A stretch of DNA of 17,082 bases. Source: Deltaproteobacteria bacterium (GTDB lineage Bacteria; Desulfobacterota; DSM-4660; Desulfatiglandales; Desulfatiglandaceae). A model generated the notes under the pieces. The model did no database searches. It was not told where the DNA came from and saw only the letters and a program-made list of their open reading frames with translations. Numbering within the stretch: the stretch's first letter is position 1; every line of letters begins with the position of its first letter. The stretch is from contig JAFDJF010000009.1 of assembly GCA_019307645.1 (NCBI GenBank), positions 1-17,082 of the forward strand, in the 5' to 3' direction. Position numbers and translations under genes: made by a program. Below are positions 1-7,614 of this stretch, piece by piece.

Positions 1-2032
1 ACGCTTTTTTCATGTATACGACCGCTTCTTCGTATTGCTTTTTTTCGGCCAGCAGCAGGCCAAGCGAATAGACAATATTATCTAATTCCGGGTGGGTGGT
101 CATCACCTCTCTAAGCAGGTGTTCCGCCTTATTATTCTTCCCTGATTGATTGAAAAGCATCGCCAGGTTAACCTTGGCCGGGTAGAACAGATCATCGATT
201 TTGATGGCAGCCTGATAATTCCGAACGGCATCCTCCGTTCGATCCAACTCAGCGTAGAGATTGCCCAGGTTGTACCGGCCAAAAGCAAAGTCGCCGGAAT
301 ATGCCATGGCTGCAATAAATTCCTTAAGACCTGTATGAAACACTTTCTGACGGTCGGCATCCAAATGTTTTGAGGGCTCTCCGGCCAACCCGGAGACGGC
401 TTCAATGCGTACGGCCTTGACCGGATCGTAGAGAAGCGGGGAAATGAGCTTGATTTGCCGGCTCATATCCGAGACATTTAAGCCTTCAACCGCTGTCCGG
501 CGGATCAGGGCCTCTTCATCCATTAGTGCGAGTTCATATGCCTCGGTGGTCTCATCTCCGGGAAAGGCGTTTAAAAGGGACAGTGCGGTGGTCCGTACGA
601 TAACCGGGTACAAGGGGTCCGCGGCCAGTTGTATCAGATCTTTAGCCGCTTCAGGTTTTCTGTTGCGTCCGGCTTCAATTATGGTACCGTAGTGACGTCT
701 TCGCCCCGGACCATACCATTTGGTGATGTAGTCATCAGACCACTGCGCGTTTTTATCTGCGTGGCAGCGGTTGCAGGCATTTGGAGCGCCGATCTTTATG
801 CTGAGGTCGGGGCGAGGAATTCGAATGCTATGGTCCGGACGGTAGTCAATTCCCATATAGTAACGGCCCGGCATGTGGCACTGTATACATTCGGCCCCTG
901 TGCCGATTTCGAACAGTACGCTGCCATCTGCTGATTTGACGGGCTCCCCCTGCTCACCTTTCTTCTTGTGGAAGTGATGCGCTTTGGTGTCATATTCATC
1001 GGCGCGGTGGCATTGCAGACACAGGTCGTTGCCCTCTTTGATCAGCTTGATACTGTGTACTTCGTGGCAGTCACTGCAGCGCACATCCCGGTGATACATC
1101 TTGCTCTGTGTAAAGGACCCGTATACATAGACTTCATCCAGGATCTGTCCGTCAGGAAAGTATAGCTCCGGAGTGAGCAGGCTGGGCAGAAGGCTATCCA
1201 GAAGATCCGCTTCTGCATGGGTATAATCCCCCAGGATAGCGCGCCGGGCGTGACACGGCGCGCACAGTTCCACCAGTTTTCGCGAGCCGAGTCCGGATGT
1301 CTTCACCACAAGATCAAAGTTTTCAACCTGCGGCCGGGCCATGTCCGGTAGTTCGGCCCATTCCACATGTAACGATCCGGGACCGTGACAGGCCTCGCAG
1401 CCGACATCAATGTCTGACCAGGTGGTCTGGTAGGTATCGCTCTTGATGTCGTAATTTTTTTTCAGATTGGTGGAATGGCATTCCGCGCACATCCCGTTCC
1501 AGTTTTGTCCGGCATTGGTCCAGTACAGCCAGTCTTTGGGGTCAACCGGTCCATCCGGATTGAGATGGTACCACCTCTTTTCTGTGACATCCCAGGCAAT
1601 GGGAAGGCACTGCAGTCGACCGCCGGGGAACGGCACCAGATATTGCTGCAAAGGGTACCACCCGAATGTGTGTGTAACCTCAAACTCGCCCATTTGACCG
1701 TCCGGCCCCCGGGTGTGGACAAGAAATTTTTCGTCCTTTCGATAAAACCGTGATGTGACGTTATGGATTTCGAATTCGGCGTCGTTGAAATCTCCCAGGA
1801 CGGTTTTGTCGTTGGCCACGTCCATGGCATGATCGTGGTGAGAATCCTGCCATTTGTCATACTCATTTTTGTGGCAGTCCATGCATTTCTTGCTGCCCGT
1901 AAAGGTGGCCGACAGCGCTGTGTGTACACCGTCTGAGTACGAAGTGACAGAGGTCATTTTTTGTAGGTAGAGCGGGATCGAGAGAATAATGCCGATGGTT
2001 GCCATAAGACCTGTAATTTTCCATCTCTTCAT
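1..2032 (-). CDS. Octahaem c-type cytochrome with HEAT and TPR repeats (partial, 3' end missing)
   Basis: An open frame of 677 codons runs from the ATG at 2032 off the left edge with no stop, so the C-terminus is missing. The start MKRWKITGLMATIGIILSIPLYL is a signal peptide or anchor, placing the protein on the outer face of the inner membrane. Eight CxxCH haem-binding motifs begin at residues 50, 182, 212, 257, 319, 338, 382 and 420 (CMDCH, CAECH, CEACH, CAPCH, CSDCH, CLQCH, CIQCH, CNRCH). HEAT-like helices follow at about 455-550, and at least two to three TPR units from about 582 to the edge. Similar cytochrome c554-like/TPR proteins are known in anaerobes. The ATG lies 2 bp after the Rieske stop, so the genes are translationally coupled. 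In this operon it stands where cytochrome c1 would be, and I infer it accepts electrons from the Rieske centre. The TPR part suggests docking to a partner. The haem motifs are certain; the role is inferred. Confidence 0.93.
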   Translation of the reverse strand, partial: MKRWKITGLMATIGIILSIPLYLQKMTSVTSYSDGVHTALSATFTGSKKCMDCHKNEYDKWQDSHHDHAMDVANDKTVLGDFNDAEFEIHNVTSRFYRKDEKFLVHTRGPDGQMGEFEVTHTFGWYPLQQYLVPFPGGRLQCLPIAWDVTEKRWYHLNPDGPVDPKDWLYWTNAGQNWNGMCAECHSTNLKKNYDIKSDTYQTTWSDIDVGCEACHGPGSLHVEWAELPDMARPQVENFDLVVKTSGLGSRKLVELCAPCHARRAILGDYTHAEADLLDSLLPSLLTPELYFPDGQILDEVYVYGSFTQSKMYHRDVRCSDCHEVHSIKLIKEGNDLCLQCHRADEYDTKAHHFHKKKGEQGEPVKSADGSVLFEIGTGAECIQCHMPGRYYMGIDYRPDHSIRIPRPDLSIKIGAPNACNRCHADKNAQWSDDYITKWYGPGRRRHYGTIIEAGRNRKPEAAKDLIQLAADPLYPVIVRTTALSLLNAFPGDETTEAYELALMDEEALIRRTAVEGLNVSDMSRQIKLISPLLYDPVKAVRIEAVSGLAGEPSKHLDADRQKVFHTGLKEFIAAMAYSGDFAFGRYNLGNLYAELDRTEDAVRNYQAAIKIDDLFYPAKVNLAMLFNQSGKNNKAEHLLREVMTTHPELDNIVYSLGLLLAEKKQYEEAVVYMKKA

Positions 2033-2034
2033 GG

Positions 2035-2565
2035 TTATGCCTTTTTAGCGTACACCACCTGCTCTGAATGAAACCTGCTGCGCTTGATCTGCCTGCCCGT
2101 ATCCACTTTCACGATGTTGTTTTCGACAATCAGTCTGTAGATATCCAGGGCGCGGGGAGCCGGCGGGCTGATCACTTCTCCCCGGATATCAAATGCCGAA
2201 GCATGGCAGGGACAGGCAAATCTCTTCTCTTTATCAACCCAGGGGACCGTGCACCCGAGATGGGTACATTTACGGGAAACAGCCAGAAAACCACCGTCTT
2301 CCAATCGGCAAAGGTAAAATTTACCTCGAACAAAGGCCGTAACGGAATTGACAGGGAATCTCTCTATGGGGCCGGCTTCAATAATCGTCTCGGTCTCGCC
2401 GGATTCCGCCCGCGTTTTGAGTGTGCGAAGATACACCAGAATAACGCCGGCCAGTTCAACCAGTGCGAGAATCCCCAGGCCAATCCAGAGTTTGTTTAAA
2501 AATGATCTTCTGGAAGGTTCAGTGGGAGACATCCTTTCTGTAATCTTCTTTTTCTTCTTTGACAC
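2035..2565 (-). CDS. Rieske 2Fe-2S protein of a cytochrome bc/b6-type complex
   Basis: This is the high-potential electron carrier of a quinol oxidoreductase. It takes one electron from quinol at the Qo site and passes it to a cytochrome c. Numbered from the GTG at 2565 (176 aa), a basic N-terminus is followed by a twin-arginine-like SRRSFLNKLW (about 18-27) and one membrane helix. The soluble domain has the two cluster loops CTHLGC (100-105) and CPCHASAF (118-125), with both disulfide cysteines. The tyrosine usual after the second loop is phenylalanine here, a change expected to lower midpoint potential and fit a menaquinol-linked complex (inference). I chose GTG 2565 because AGGTGAGG precedes it. 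ATG 2532 is the alternative, but its AAGG abuts the start codon; a TTG at 2613 is less likely. It lies between the cytochrome b and octahaem cytochrome genes of one operon. Confidence 0.93.
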   Translation of the reverse strand: MSKKKKKITERMSPTEPSRRSFLNKLWIGLGILALVELAGVILVYLRTLKTRAESGETETIIEAGPIERFPVNSVTAFVRGKFYLCRLEDGGFLAVSRKCTHLGCTVPWVDKEKRFACPCHASAFDIRGEVISPPAPRALDIYRLIVENNIVKVDTGRQIKRSRFHSEQVVYAKKA

Positions 2566-2614
2566 AGCCTCACCTGAGTAGTTACAAGTAGATACCCAAC
2601 CATTCCATAACAAC

Positions 2615-4000
2615 CTACGGCCAGGAAAGCGCCATCCCAGACCCCCTGAACCAGATTCCGGTCATTGTCAGGATAATAAATATGGTTAGAAAAAAAACGA
2701 ACGCCATTTGAATGGACTCATTTCTATTCGCGGAATACCTGCGTTTCAGCAGCAGATGGAATCCGTAAAATCCGGACAGCCCAATGCCTACCGGGATCAG
2801 GCCGTTGCTGATGGCGGGTGACAGACCGGGCATCCATTCGGTGAAGTCCACCATATACTTATCCACAAGAATTCCAATGGGTGTGACAATTAAAGCGGCA
2901 AAAGCGGCTTCAAGTGCCATACGGCGTCCTTTTGAAGAGGCAAACCAGATGCCCGCCGTGTTGGAAGGATAGTGGATATAAGGGATGCTGACCAGTCCGA
3001 TGAACATGAGAACCGGTATAAAGAAAAGGGCCGTCAGGGGGTGAAAATGCAAGAGGATCTCCTGAAAACCCATAAAGTACCACGGTGCCTTGGTGGGGTT
3101 AGGGCTCAAGCCGGGGTTGGCCGGGTCTCCCAACGGCGCATTTAAGAAAATCGACAGGGTTAACACGACGGCGATAAGTACCAGAGTGACCACAGTCTCG
3201 CGAAGGAGAAGGTTTGGCAGGGTCGGCACGAGGATCGGTTTTTCTTCAATCTCTTCTGCCGGCGCTCTGGGAACGACCAGTCCTCCGGCCCTGCGGATTC
3301 TCCAGAAGTGAAAGGCCATCAGGATAATCAGCCCCACCGGGACAATGGCCGTGTGAATGGCAAAAAAGATACGGAGCGTTGCCCGACCGATGTCGGAACC
3401 TCCTCGAACAGTTTCCTGCAAATAGATTCCTATCCCGGGTATGTATTCCAGCATACCGGTGGAGACGGTTACCGCCCAGTATGCCAGTTGATCATAGGGT
3501 AACAGATACCCTGTAAAATTGGCGATCAGCACAAAGGAAAAAAGACCTAAGCCGATGATCCAGTTGAACTGACGCGAAAGATGGAAGGCGCCTGTGAAAA
3601 ATACCCTCAGCATGTGCAGGAACACAATCAAAACAAGGAGATTGGCACACCAGTGATGAATATTTCTTATCAGCTGACCGAACACCACATTGTGCTGCAT
3701 GGTTTGAATCGATGCATAGGCAGCCATTGGGGTCGGTTCGTATGCAAATTTCAGCATTATCCCTGTGCCGATCTGAAGCAGCACCAGCACTGCCGCCATT
3801 CCGCCAAGCCCCCAGGTCAACGTAAATTTCAGCGTTTTTTCGGGGACAGTGGGCGGTCGAAGATGAAGAACCAGATTTTTAATCAGGTACCGTTTACGCT
3901 CCTGATCGGTTTTCGGAATGATCGGATAGGGGAATATAGACTGAAAAACTCGGCGGGACAATCCTTGGGATTCGGAAGATGGGCTGTTTCGTAATTTCAT
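2615..4000 (-). CDS. Cytochrome b subunit (fused b6 and subunit IV domains)
   Basis: Membrane subunit of a quinol:cytochrome c oxidoreductase, 461 aa, carrying two b haems and the quinol sites. The N-terminal half has the four haem ligands H115 (in NIHHW), H129, H216 and H231. The second pair is separated by 14 residues, the b6-type spacing. The C-terminal half is a subunit-IV-like domain fused to it, with the Qo-site segment KAPWYFMGFQE (304-314) in place of the mitochondrial PEWY. A PWY form is common in bacterial menaquinol complexes. The DPANPGLSPNPTKAPWYF stretch is typical of the fused bacterial type. The ATG overlaps the stop of the upstream gene as ATGA. The Rieske gene follows closely. 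The family is certain; electron acceptor and quinone type are inferred. Confidence 0.95.
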   Translation of the reverse strand: MKLRNSPSSESQGLSRRVFQSIFPYPIIPKTDQERKRYLIKNLVLHLRPPTVPEKTLKFTLTWGLGGMAAVLVLLQIGTGIMLKFAYEPTPMAAYASIQTMQHNVVFGQLIRNIHHWCANLLVLIVFLHMLRVFFTGAFHLSRQFNWIIGLGLFSFVLIANFTGYLLPYDQLAYWAVTVSTGMLEYIPGIGIYLQETVRGGSDIGRATLRIFFAIHTAIVPVGLIILMAFHFWRIRRAGGLVVPRAPAEEIEEKPILVPTLPNLLLRETVVTLVLIAVVLTLSIFLNAPLGDPANPGLSPNPTKAPWYFMGFQEILLHFHPLTALFFIPVLMFIGLVSIPYIHYPSNTAGIWFASSKGRRMALEAAFAALIVTPIGILVDKYMVDFTEWMPGLSPAISNGLIPVGIGLSGFYGFHLLLKRRYSANRNESIQMAFVFFLTIFIILTMTGIWFRGSGMALSWP

Positions 4001-4521
4001 TTCATCCTGGCAAATATCACGTCGAAATTCTGTTGCATCGCCGCCTGGTAGTAAAAGCCCACCAGCATGTCTTTGGCTGATTCATACGTCAACTTATAGG
4101 TGGAGCCGGGATACCCCGCATCCTGTAACTCGATAAATATTTTGGTGCCGGTGCCGGACCAGGAGGCTTTCGCCATTGATACATTGATCGGGCGCGGGTT
4201 ATAATAGCCGGCATCCATTTTACCGTCGGTGTCTACGTTTCTGATTTCGATCACATAACCTCCGTCTGTCCGAACCCAGCGACCGATCAGGTTCAGAAAA
4301 TCGCGTTTTTTATCGGCAGAGACATTTTCAGAATTGGCAGGCTGGGTATCGGCTGGAGGTGTGGGCGATTTTGTGCCGGGTTTTTTTGAGTTGAGCACCC
4401 CCCAGACAACAACAATTAGACAGGCCCCTACCAGTAAAGCAACTATCAATGGAAACTTGCGCTTTTTCTTCTGCTCGGATCGTGCGCTTCCCTTTTTCTT
4501 ACTTTGATTGTGATCTGTCAT
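3997..4521 (-). CDS. Membrane-anchored extracytoplasmic protein of unknown function, first gene of the cytochrome b/Rieske operon
   Basis: A 174-aa protein with a highly basic cytoplasmic start (KKK, KKKRK), one hydrophobic segment at about 23-43, then a Pro/Thr/Ser-rich linker (about 45-70) and a compact C-terminal domain (about 75-174). That domain begins IGRWVRTDGGYVIEIRNV and continues with NPRPINV and DAGYPGSTYKLTYE; its alternating pattern suggests a small beta-barrel. VGAC inside the hydrophobic segment could be a lipobox, but hydrophobicity continues after the Cys, so a plain membrane anchor seems more likely. I recall similar unnamed proteins in anaerobes beside multihaem cytochromes but cannot name a family. 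GGAG lies 9 bp before the ATG. The ATGA overlap with cytochrome b argues for a role in that complex or its assembly; this is inference. Confidence 0.85.
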   Translation of the reverse strand: MTDHNQSKKKGSARSEQKKKRKFPLIVALLVGACLIVVVWGVLNSKKPGTKSPTPPADTQPANSENVSADKKRDFLNLIGRWVRTDGGYVIEIRNVDTDGKMDAGYYNPRPINVSMAKASWSGTGTKIFIELQDAGYPGSTYKLTYESAKDMLVGFYYQAAMQQNFDVIFARMK

Positions 4522-4578
4522 TTTTTAACGCTCCATGGTTTAACTGTATAGTCCAAAGTTGTGTCATTCCAGCGATAG

Positions 4579-4607
4579 AGTATAGGAGAATTATGCCTGG
4601 GTGTCAA
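4579..4607 (-). promoter_or_regulatory. Sigma70-type promoter for the cytochrome b/Rieske/octahaem operon
   Basis: On the minus strand there is TTGACA (4607-4602), a 17-bp spacer and TATACT (4584-4579). This is a perfect -35 and a five-of-six -10 at ideal spacing. Transcription would start near 4572, leaving a leader of about 50 nt before the ATG at 4521. No other minus-strand gene lies between, so it should drive the four-gene operon. Confidence 0.8.
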
Positions 4608-4728
4608 TTTTATGTGAATTACGCCACAGCGTGTGCGAGTTTCTACCCCTGAAACAGATAAACTCATATATTTGAGAGGCTGATTTCTTCGCTCTGCGTG
4701 CGGTCATTTTTCCCTTGACTTTAGCTAC

Positions 4729-4752
4729 TTAGCTGGAGCATGCTCCAGCTAA
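4729..4752. promoter_or_regulatory. 24-bp perfect palindrome, likely operator of the MarR-type regulator
   Basis: The half-site TTAGCTGGAGCA is followed directly by its exact reverse complement TGCTCCAGCTAA, with no spacer. It lies about 120 bp before the marR-like start codon and 9 bp after a possible -35 hexamer TTGACT (4715-4720). An extra TTAGCT copy sits just upstream (4721-4726). A long spacer-less dyad next to a MarR gene is best read as the regulator's own binding site. A terminator is less likely because neither strand has a T-run after it. The operator role is inferred. Confidence 0.6.
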
Positions 4753-4764
4753 TGCTTTATCTTG

Positions 4765-4778
4765 CCACCTTTAGGTGG
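4765..4778. promoter_or_regulatory. Short dyad CCACCT-TT-AGGTGG in the marR leader
   Basis: Six-base arms are separated by TT, located 12 bp after the 24-bp palindrome and about 90 bp before the marR-like start. It could be a second, unrelated operator or a leader hairpin. No T-run follows, so I do not call it a terminator. Apart from this, the 24-bp palindrome and the minus-strand promoter, I see nothing in 4522-4869. Confidence 0.3.
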
Positions 4779-4869
4779 TTTACAAAAACTACTGATGGAA
4801 TTTTGGGGACACTGGCGCGGCAACGATCTAGACTTGGAGACCCAATGAGATGATTTTTTGAGGCCGGTT

Positions 4870-5367
4870 ATGGTTGAAATTGATTGGAACCTAACGGAAG
4901 GATATCAACTGCTTGCTTTATTGGGTGAAACATTTCATGCATTGTTTGATGCCAGGAAGAAAGAGCTTGATTCGTCCGGCGTCAGCATGAAACGGGCGAG
5001 GGCTTTGTGGGGCGTAGGAGCCATGGGCCGGCCGACAACAGTCGCTGAAATGGCCCCCGTTTTGGGTCGGGACCGTCATACGACTGCACAGATGCTCAGG
5101 CGGATGGAAAAAGAGGGACTCTTGAAGCGACACCAGGGCCTTTACAAGAACAATGCAATCGCATGGACATTGACGGAAAAGGGTGAAGACGACTTGCGCC
5201 GAAGCCTTGAACGGCATGAAATCATTGACGAACTTTTTTCGGTTCTGTCCAAAGAGGAACGTAACATGCTAAAAAAATGTCTGGAGATGTTGCGTGACAC
5301 AGCTAAAGCCAATGCGGCGGTGTCCAGCCGTCTACCTGAACCCATCGCGTCAAAATTTAAGGTGTGA
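4870..5367 (+). CDS. MarR-family transcriptional regulator
   Basis: A 165-aa protein with a winged helix-turn-helix. Helices around residues 34-80 contain MKRARALWGVG and TTVAEMAPVLGRDRHTTAQMLRRMEKEGLL, followed by a wing and a C-terminal dimerisation helix. MarR proteins bind palindromic operators as dimers and are usually released by small aromatic or hydrophobic ligands. The start ATG 4870 is chosen because GAGG (4860-4863) lies 6 bp upstream; a TTG further up has no such site. The gene stands at the head of the ten-gene plus-strand cluster, so it probably represses that cluster and perhaps itself through the 24-bp palindrome upstream (inference). The ligand is presumably the substrate or an intermediate of the pathway. 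Confidence 0.9.
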   Translation: MVEIDWNLTEGYQLLALLGETFHALFDARKKELDSSGVSMKRARALWGVGAMGRPTTVAEMAPVLGRDRHTTAQMLRRMEKEGLLKRHQGLYKNNAIAWTLTEKGEDDLRRSLERHEIIDELFSVLSKEERNMLKKCLEMLRDTAKANAAVSSRLPEPIASKFKV

Positions 5368-5491
5368 AACAGCACCGTGCCACCGACCGCTATTCCAACC
5401 AATGGGATGGATGTGGTTTTTTAGGGCGACTGATATTAAATGGGAATGTTTTCCGTTCTTTTCAAATAACAACAGCCGGAAGGAGGTCGCT

Positions 5492-7273
5492 ATGCTTGGC
5501 GGATATATGGGTAGAGTATTATTCGTTGATCTGTCCAAAGGAAAAATCAGGGAAGAGGAGATAGAGGAAAAGCTCTACCGAGAATTTCTCGGGGGCTATG
5601 GTCTGGGAGCCCGGATTTTGTACAGCCGTCAGCCGGGAGGCGTGGACGCTCTGGGTCCGGAAAACCACATTGGATTTGTAACAGGCCCTTTGACCGGTAT
5701 CCGCGGTTTGCAGGGTTCCAGATTCACAGTGGTGGGTAAATCACCCCTTACCGGGGGCTGGGGGGATGCGAATTCCGGAGGGTATTTTGGCCCGTATCTC
5801 AAATTCTCCGGTTACGACGCCGTGTTCTTCAACGGGATTTCGCCCAAACCCGTATACCTTTATATTAATAATGGGAAGGCTGAGTTGAGGGACGCCGGTC
5901 ATATTTGGGGCAAGGATTCGCGCCGGACAGAGGAAATTCTAAAGTCTGAACTGGATAAAAAAGTGGCTGTGGCCTGCATCGGCCCGGCCTCTGAAAAGCT
6001 GTCCCTTATCTCCTGTGTCATGCACAATATCGGTTGTGCTGCGGGCAGGTCCGGCCTGGGCGCTGTCATGGGCGCCAAGAAACTAAAGGCAGTGGCTGTG
6101 ATGGGATCAACGGATGTGCCTGTTCCGGACAAGGAAAAGGTCTCCCAACTCAACAAAGAATTTCTCGGCATGCTGTCAGGTGAATATTATGAACGCTACA
6201 AAAAGTGGGGAACGTGCGGTGACAATGCCAATGCCGCAGCCAACGGGGATTCCCCGGTCAAGAACTGGGCAGGCATCGGCACTGTTGACTTCCCCAATGC
6301 CAGGGCCATCAGCGATGATGCGGTCATAGCGTTACAGGACAAAAAACACGGCTGCCTGTGGTGTCCCATTGCCTGCAAGGGGATCATGAAAGGGGGGAAG
6401 GAATACTCGTATGAGGCAGGGGGTCACAAAATAGAATATGAGACCTCGGCAGCATTCGGCATGCTGTTATTGAATGACAACCTGGAATCCATCATCAAGG
6501 CCAACGACATCTGTAACCGTTACGGTCTGGACACCATCTCTGCTGGTGCCACCATCGGTTTTGCCATGGAGTGTTATGAAAACGGAATCATCACCAAGGA
6601 GGATACGGAAGGCATCGCACTCACATGGGGAAATCACCAGGCGATTATCCAAATGACCGAAAAACTGGCCAAACGCGAGGGTTTCGGCGATGTCCTGGCC
6701 GACGGCGTAAGGAGGGCTGCCGAGCAGATCGGGAAGGGTTCGGAAAAGTACGCCATACACGCAGGGGGCCAGGAGCTGGCCATGCACGATCCCAAATATA
6801 TGATAATTTTTGCGCCTTCCTACGAGTGCGATGCCACCCCCGGTCGTCACACCTCAGGTTTTGCAGACGCAGCGTATTCAAGTTATATGCGGATTATGAA
6901 CGCCAGCGGCATGTGTATGTTCCCTTATATATGTGCGCCCGGTGTGGATTTGGCAAAGTTTGTGGCAACGGCAACCGGCTGGGACTTCACTCAGGAAGAA
7001 ATGCTCAAGGTGGGCGAGAGGATATCCAATATACGTCAGGCCTTCAATGTCCGTGAGGGGATCAGGCCTAAGGATTTTATCATGACATCAGGCCGACCCA
7101 TAGGGGATCCGCCTCTCGAGGAGGGGCCGACGGCCGGTGTCAAAGTGGATGCTCAGACAATACGGTCGGATCTCTTTAAGGCCATGGACTGGGACATTGA
7201 GACCGGCAAGCCCAGCAAAGAAAAGCTGGAGTCTCTCGGGCTGGATGATGTGGCAGGGGAGATGTGGGGATAA
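5492..7273 (+). CDS. Aldehyde:ferredoxin oxidoreductase family protein (tungsten/molybdenum bis-pterin)
   Basis: A 593-aa cytoplasmic enzyme of the AOR family, close to the usual length of about 600. The N-terminal domain (MGRVLFVDLSKGKI, FLGGYGLGARI, GPLTG) and the strongly conserved GRSGLGAVMGAKKLKAVAV fit the pterin-binding AOR fold. The 4Fe-4S ligands are C288, C291 and C295 (CLWCPIAC) and C475 (ASGMC). Family members oxidise aldehydes to acids with ferredoxin or, in some branches, reduce acyl groups or act on aromatic carboxylates; the exact substrate cannot be read here. AAGGAGG lies just before ATG 5492. An in-frame extension upstream overlaps the marR-like gene and is rejected. The gene follows that regulator by 124 bp. 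It could oxidise an aldehyde released in the pathway, or detoxify it. Confidence 0.93.
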   Translation: MLGGYMGRVLFVDLSKGKIREEEIEEKLYREFLGGYGLGARILYSRQPGGVDALGPENHIGFVTGPLTGIRGLQGSRFTVVGKSPLTGGWGDANSGGYFGPYLKFSGYDAVFFNGISPKPVYLYINNGKAELRDAGHIWGKDSRRTEEILKSELDKKVAVACIGPASEKLSLISCVMHNIGCAAGRSGLGAVMGAKKLKAVAVMGSTDVPVPDKEKVSQLNKEFLGMLSGEYYERYKKWGTCGDNANAAANGDSPVKNWAGIGTVDFPNARAISDDAVIALQDKKHGCLWCPIACKGIMKGGKEYSYEAGGHKIEYETSAAFGMLLLNDNLESIIKANDICNRYGLDTISAGATIGFAMECYENGIITKEDTEGIALTWGNHQAIIQMTEKLAKREGFGDVLADGVRRAAEQIGKGSEKYAIHAGGQELAMHDPKYMIIFAPSYECDATPGRHTSGFADAAYSSYMRIMNASGMCMFPYICAPGVDLAKFVATATGWDFTQEEMLKVGERISNIRQAFNVREGIRPKDFIMTSGRPIGDPPLEEGPTAGVKVDAQTIRSDLFKAMDWDIETGKPSKEKLESLGLDDVAGEMWG

Positions 7274-7277
7274 AAAC

Positions 7278-7312
7278 AAGGTGCAAGGTATAAGGTATAA
7301 GGTTTAAGGCAA
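7278..7312 (+). repeat. Heptanucleotide tandem repeat (AAGGTRY, five units)
   Basis: Just after the AOR stop are five 7-bp units in register: AAGGTGC, AAGGTAT, AAGGTAT, AAGGTTT and AAGGCAA. Period 7 and the purine-rich unit match the other heptad arrays in this window. There is no coding role. It lies in the 341-bp gap before the first SDR gene. Confidence 0.75.
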
Positions 7313-7387
7313 GATTTATTAAACCGACGATTCAATACACAAACCCAAGCCTGATAAACTGGAAAAAGATACGTTTAACCAAAAAAA

Positions 7388-7525
7388 CGAACGTCGAACA
7401 TCGAACATCGAACGTCCAACGTCGAACTGTGGTACACCTACGGTGTGTCATCATATATAAAAAAACGGAGCAAAGCGACTTCATTCTTCGACGTTCGATG
7501 TTGGACGTTCGATGTTCGATGTTCA
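7388..7525. repeat. Inverted heptad repeat arms (CGAACRT type) around a 60-bp core
   Basis: The left arm (7388-7429) is six 7-bp units: CGAACGT, CGAACAT, CGAACAT, CGAACGT, CCAACGT, CGAACTG. The right arm (7488-7525) is the same type inverted; read on the minus strand it is TGAACAT, CGAACAT, CGAACGT, CCAACAT, CGAACGT. The odd CCAAC unit sits at the matching position in both arms, so they pair over more than 30 bp. The core holds a small hairpin ACACC-TAC-GGTGT (7434-7446). It could fold as a long stem in DNA or RNA between the AOR and SDR genes. Function unknown. Confidence 0.8.
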
Positions 7526-7556
7526 TCTTTTATTTTGTTTCGTTGTTTACTTGCCA

Positions 7557-7585
7557 TTTGAAGCACACTTTATACCGGCTATTTT
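7557..7585 (+). promoter_or_regulatory. Possible promoter before the first SDR gene
   Basis: TTTGAA (7557-7562), a 17-bp spacer and TATTTT (7580-7585) lie about 30 bp before the SDR start, downstream of the inverted heptad repeat. The hexamers are only fair matches in an AT-rich stretch, so this is a weak candidate. Confidence 0.2.
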
Positions 7586-7614
7586 ATACCTTTTATTCAA
7601 TGGAGGCAATAATC

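Noticed and set aside
1462..1929. 155-codon minus-strand open frame overlapping the cytochrome gene
   Set aside because: It is in another frame of the octahaem cytochrome, whose frame carries regularly spaced CxxCH motifs and is open for 677 codons.
4729..4752. Palindrome as a Rho-independent terminator
   Set aside because: No T-run follows on either strand, and a spacer-less dyad before a MarR gene fits an operator better.
5294..5491. N-terminal extension of the AOR protein
   Set aside because: It overlaps the end of the MarR-type gene and is not AOR-like; AAGGAGG and the conserved MGRVLFVDLS start fit ATG 5492.
7388..7525. Short regular repeats that could suggest a CRISPR array
   Set aside because: Units are 7 bp without unique spacers of constant length, arms are inverted, and no cas gene is present.
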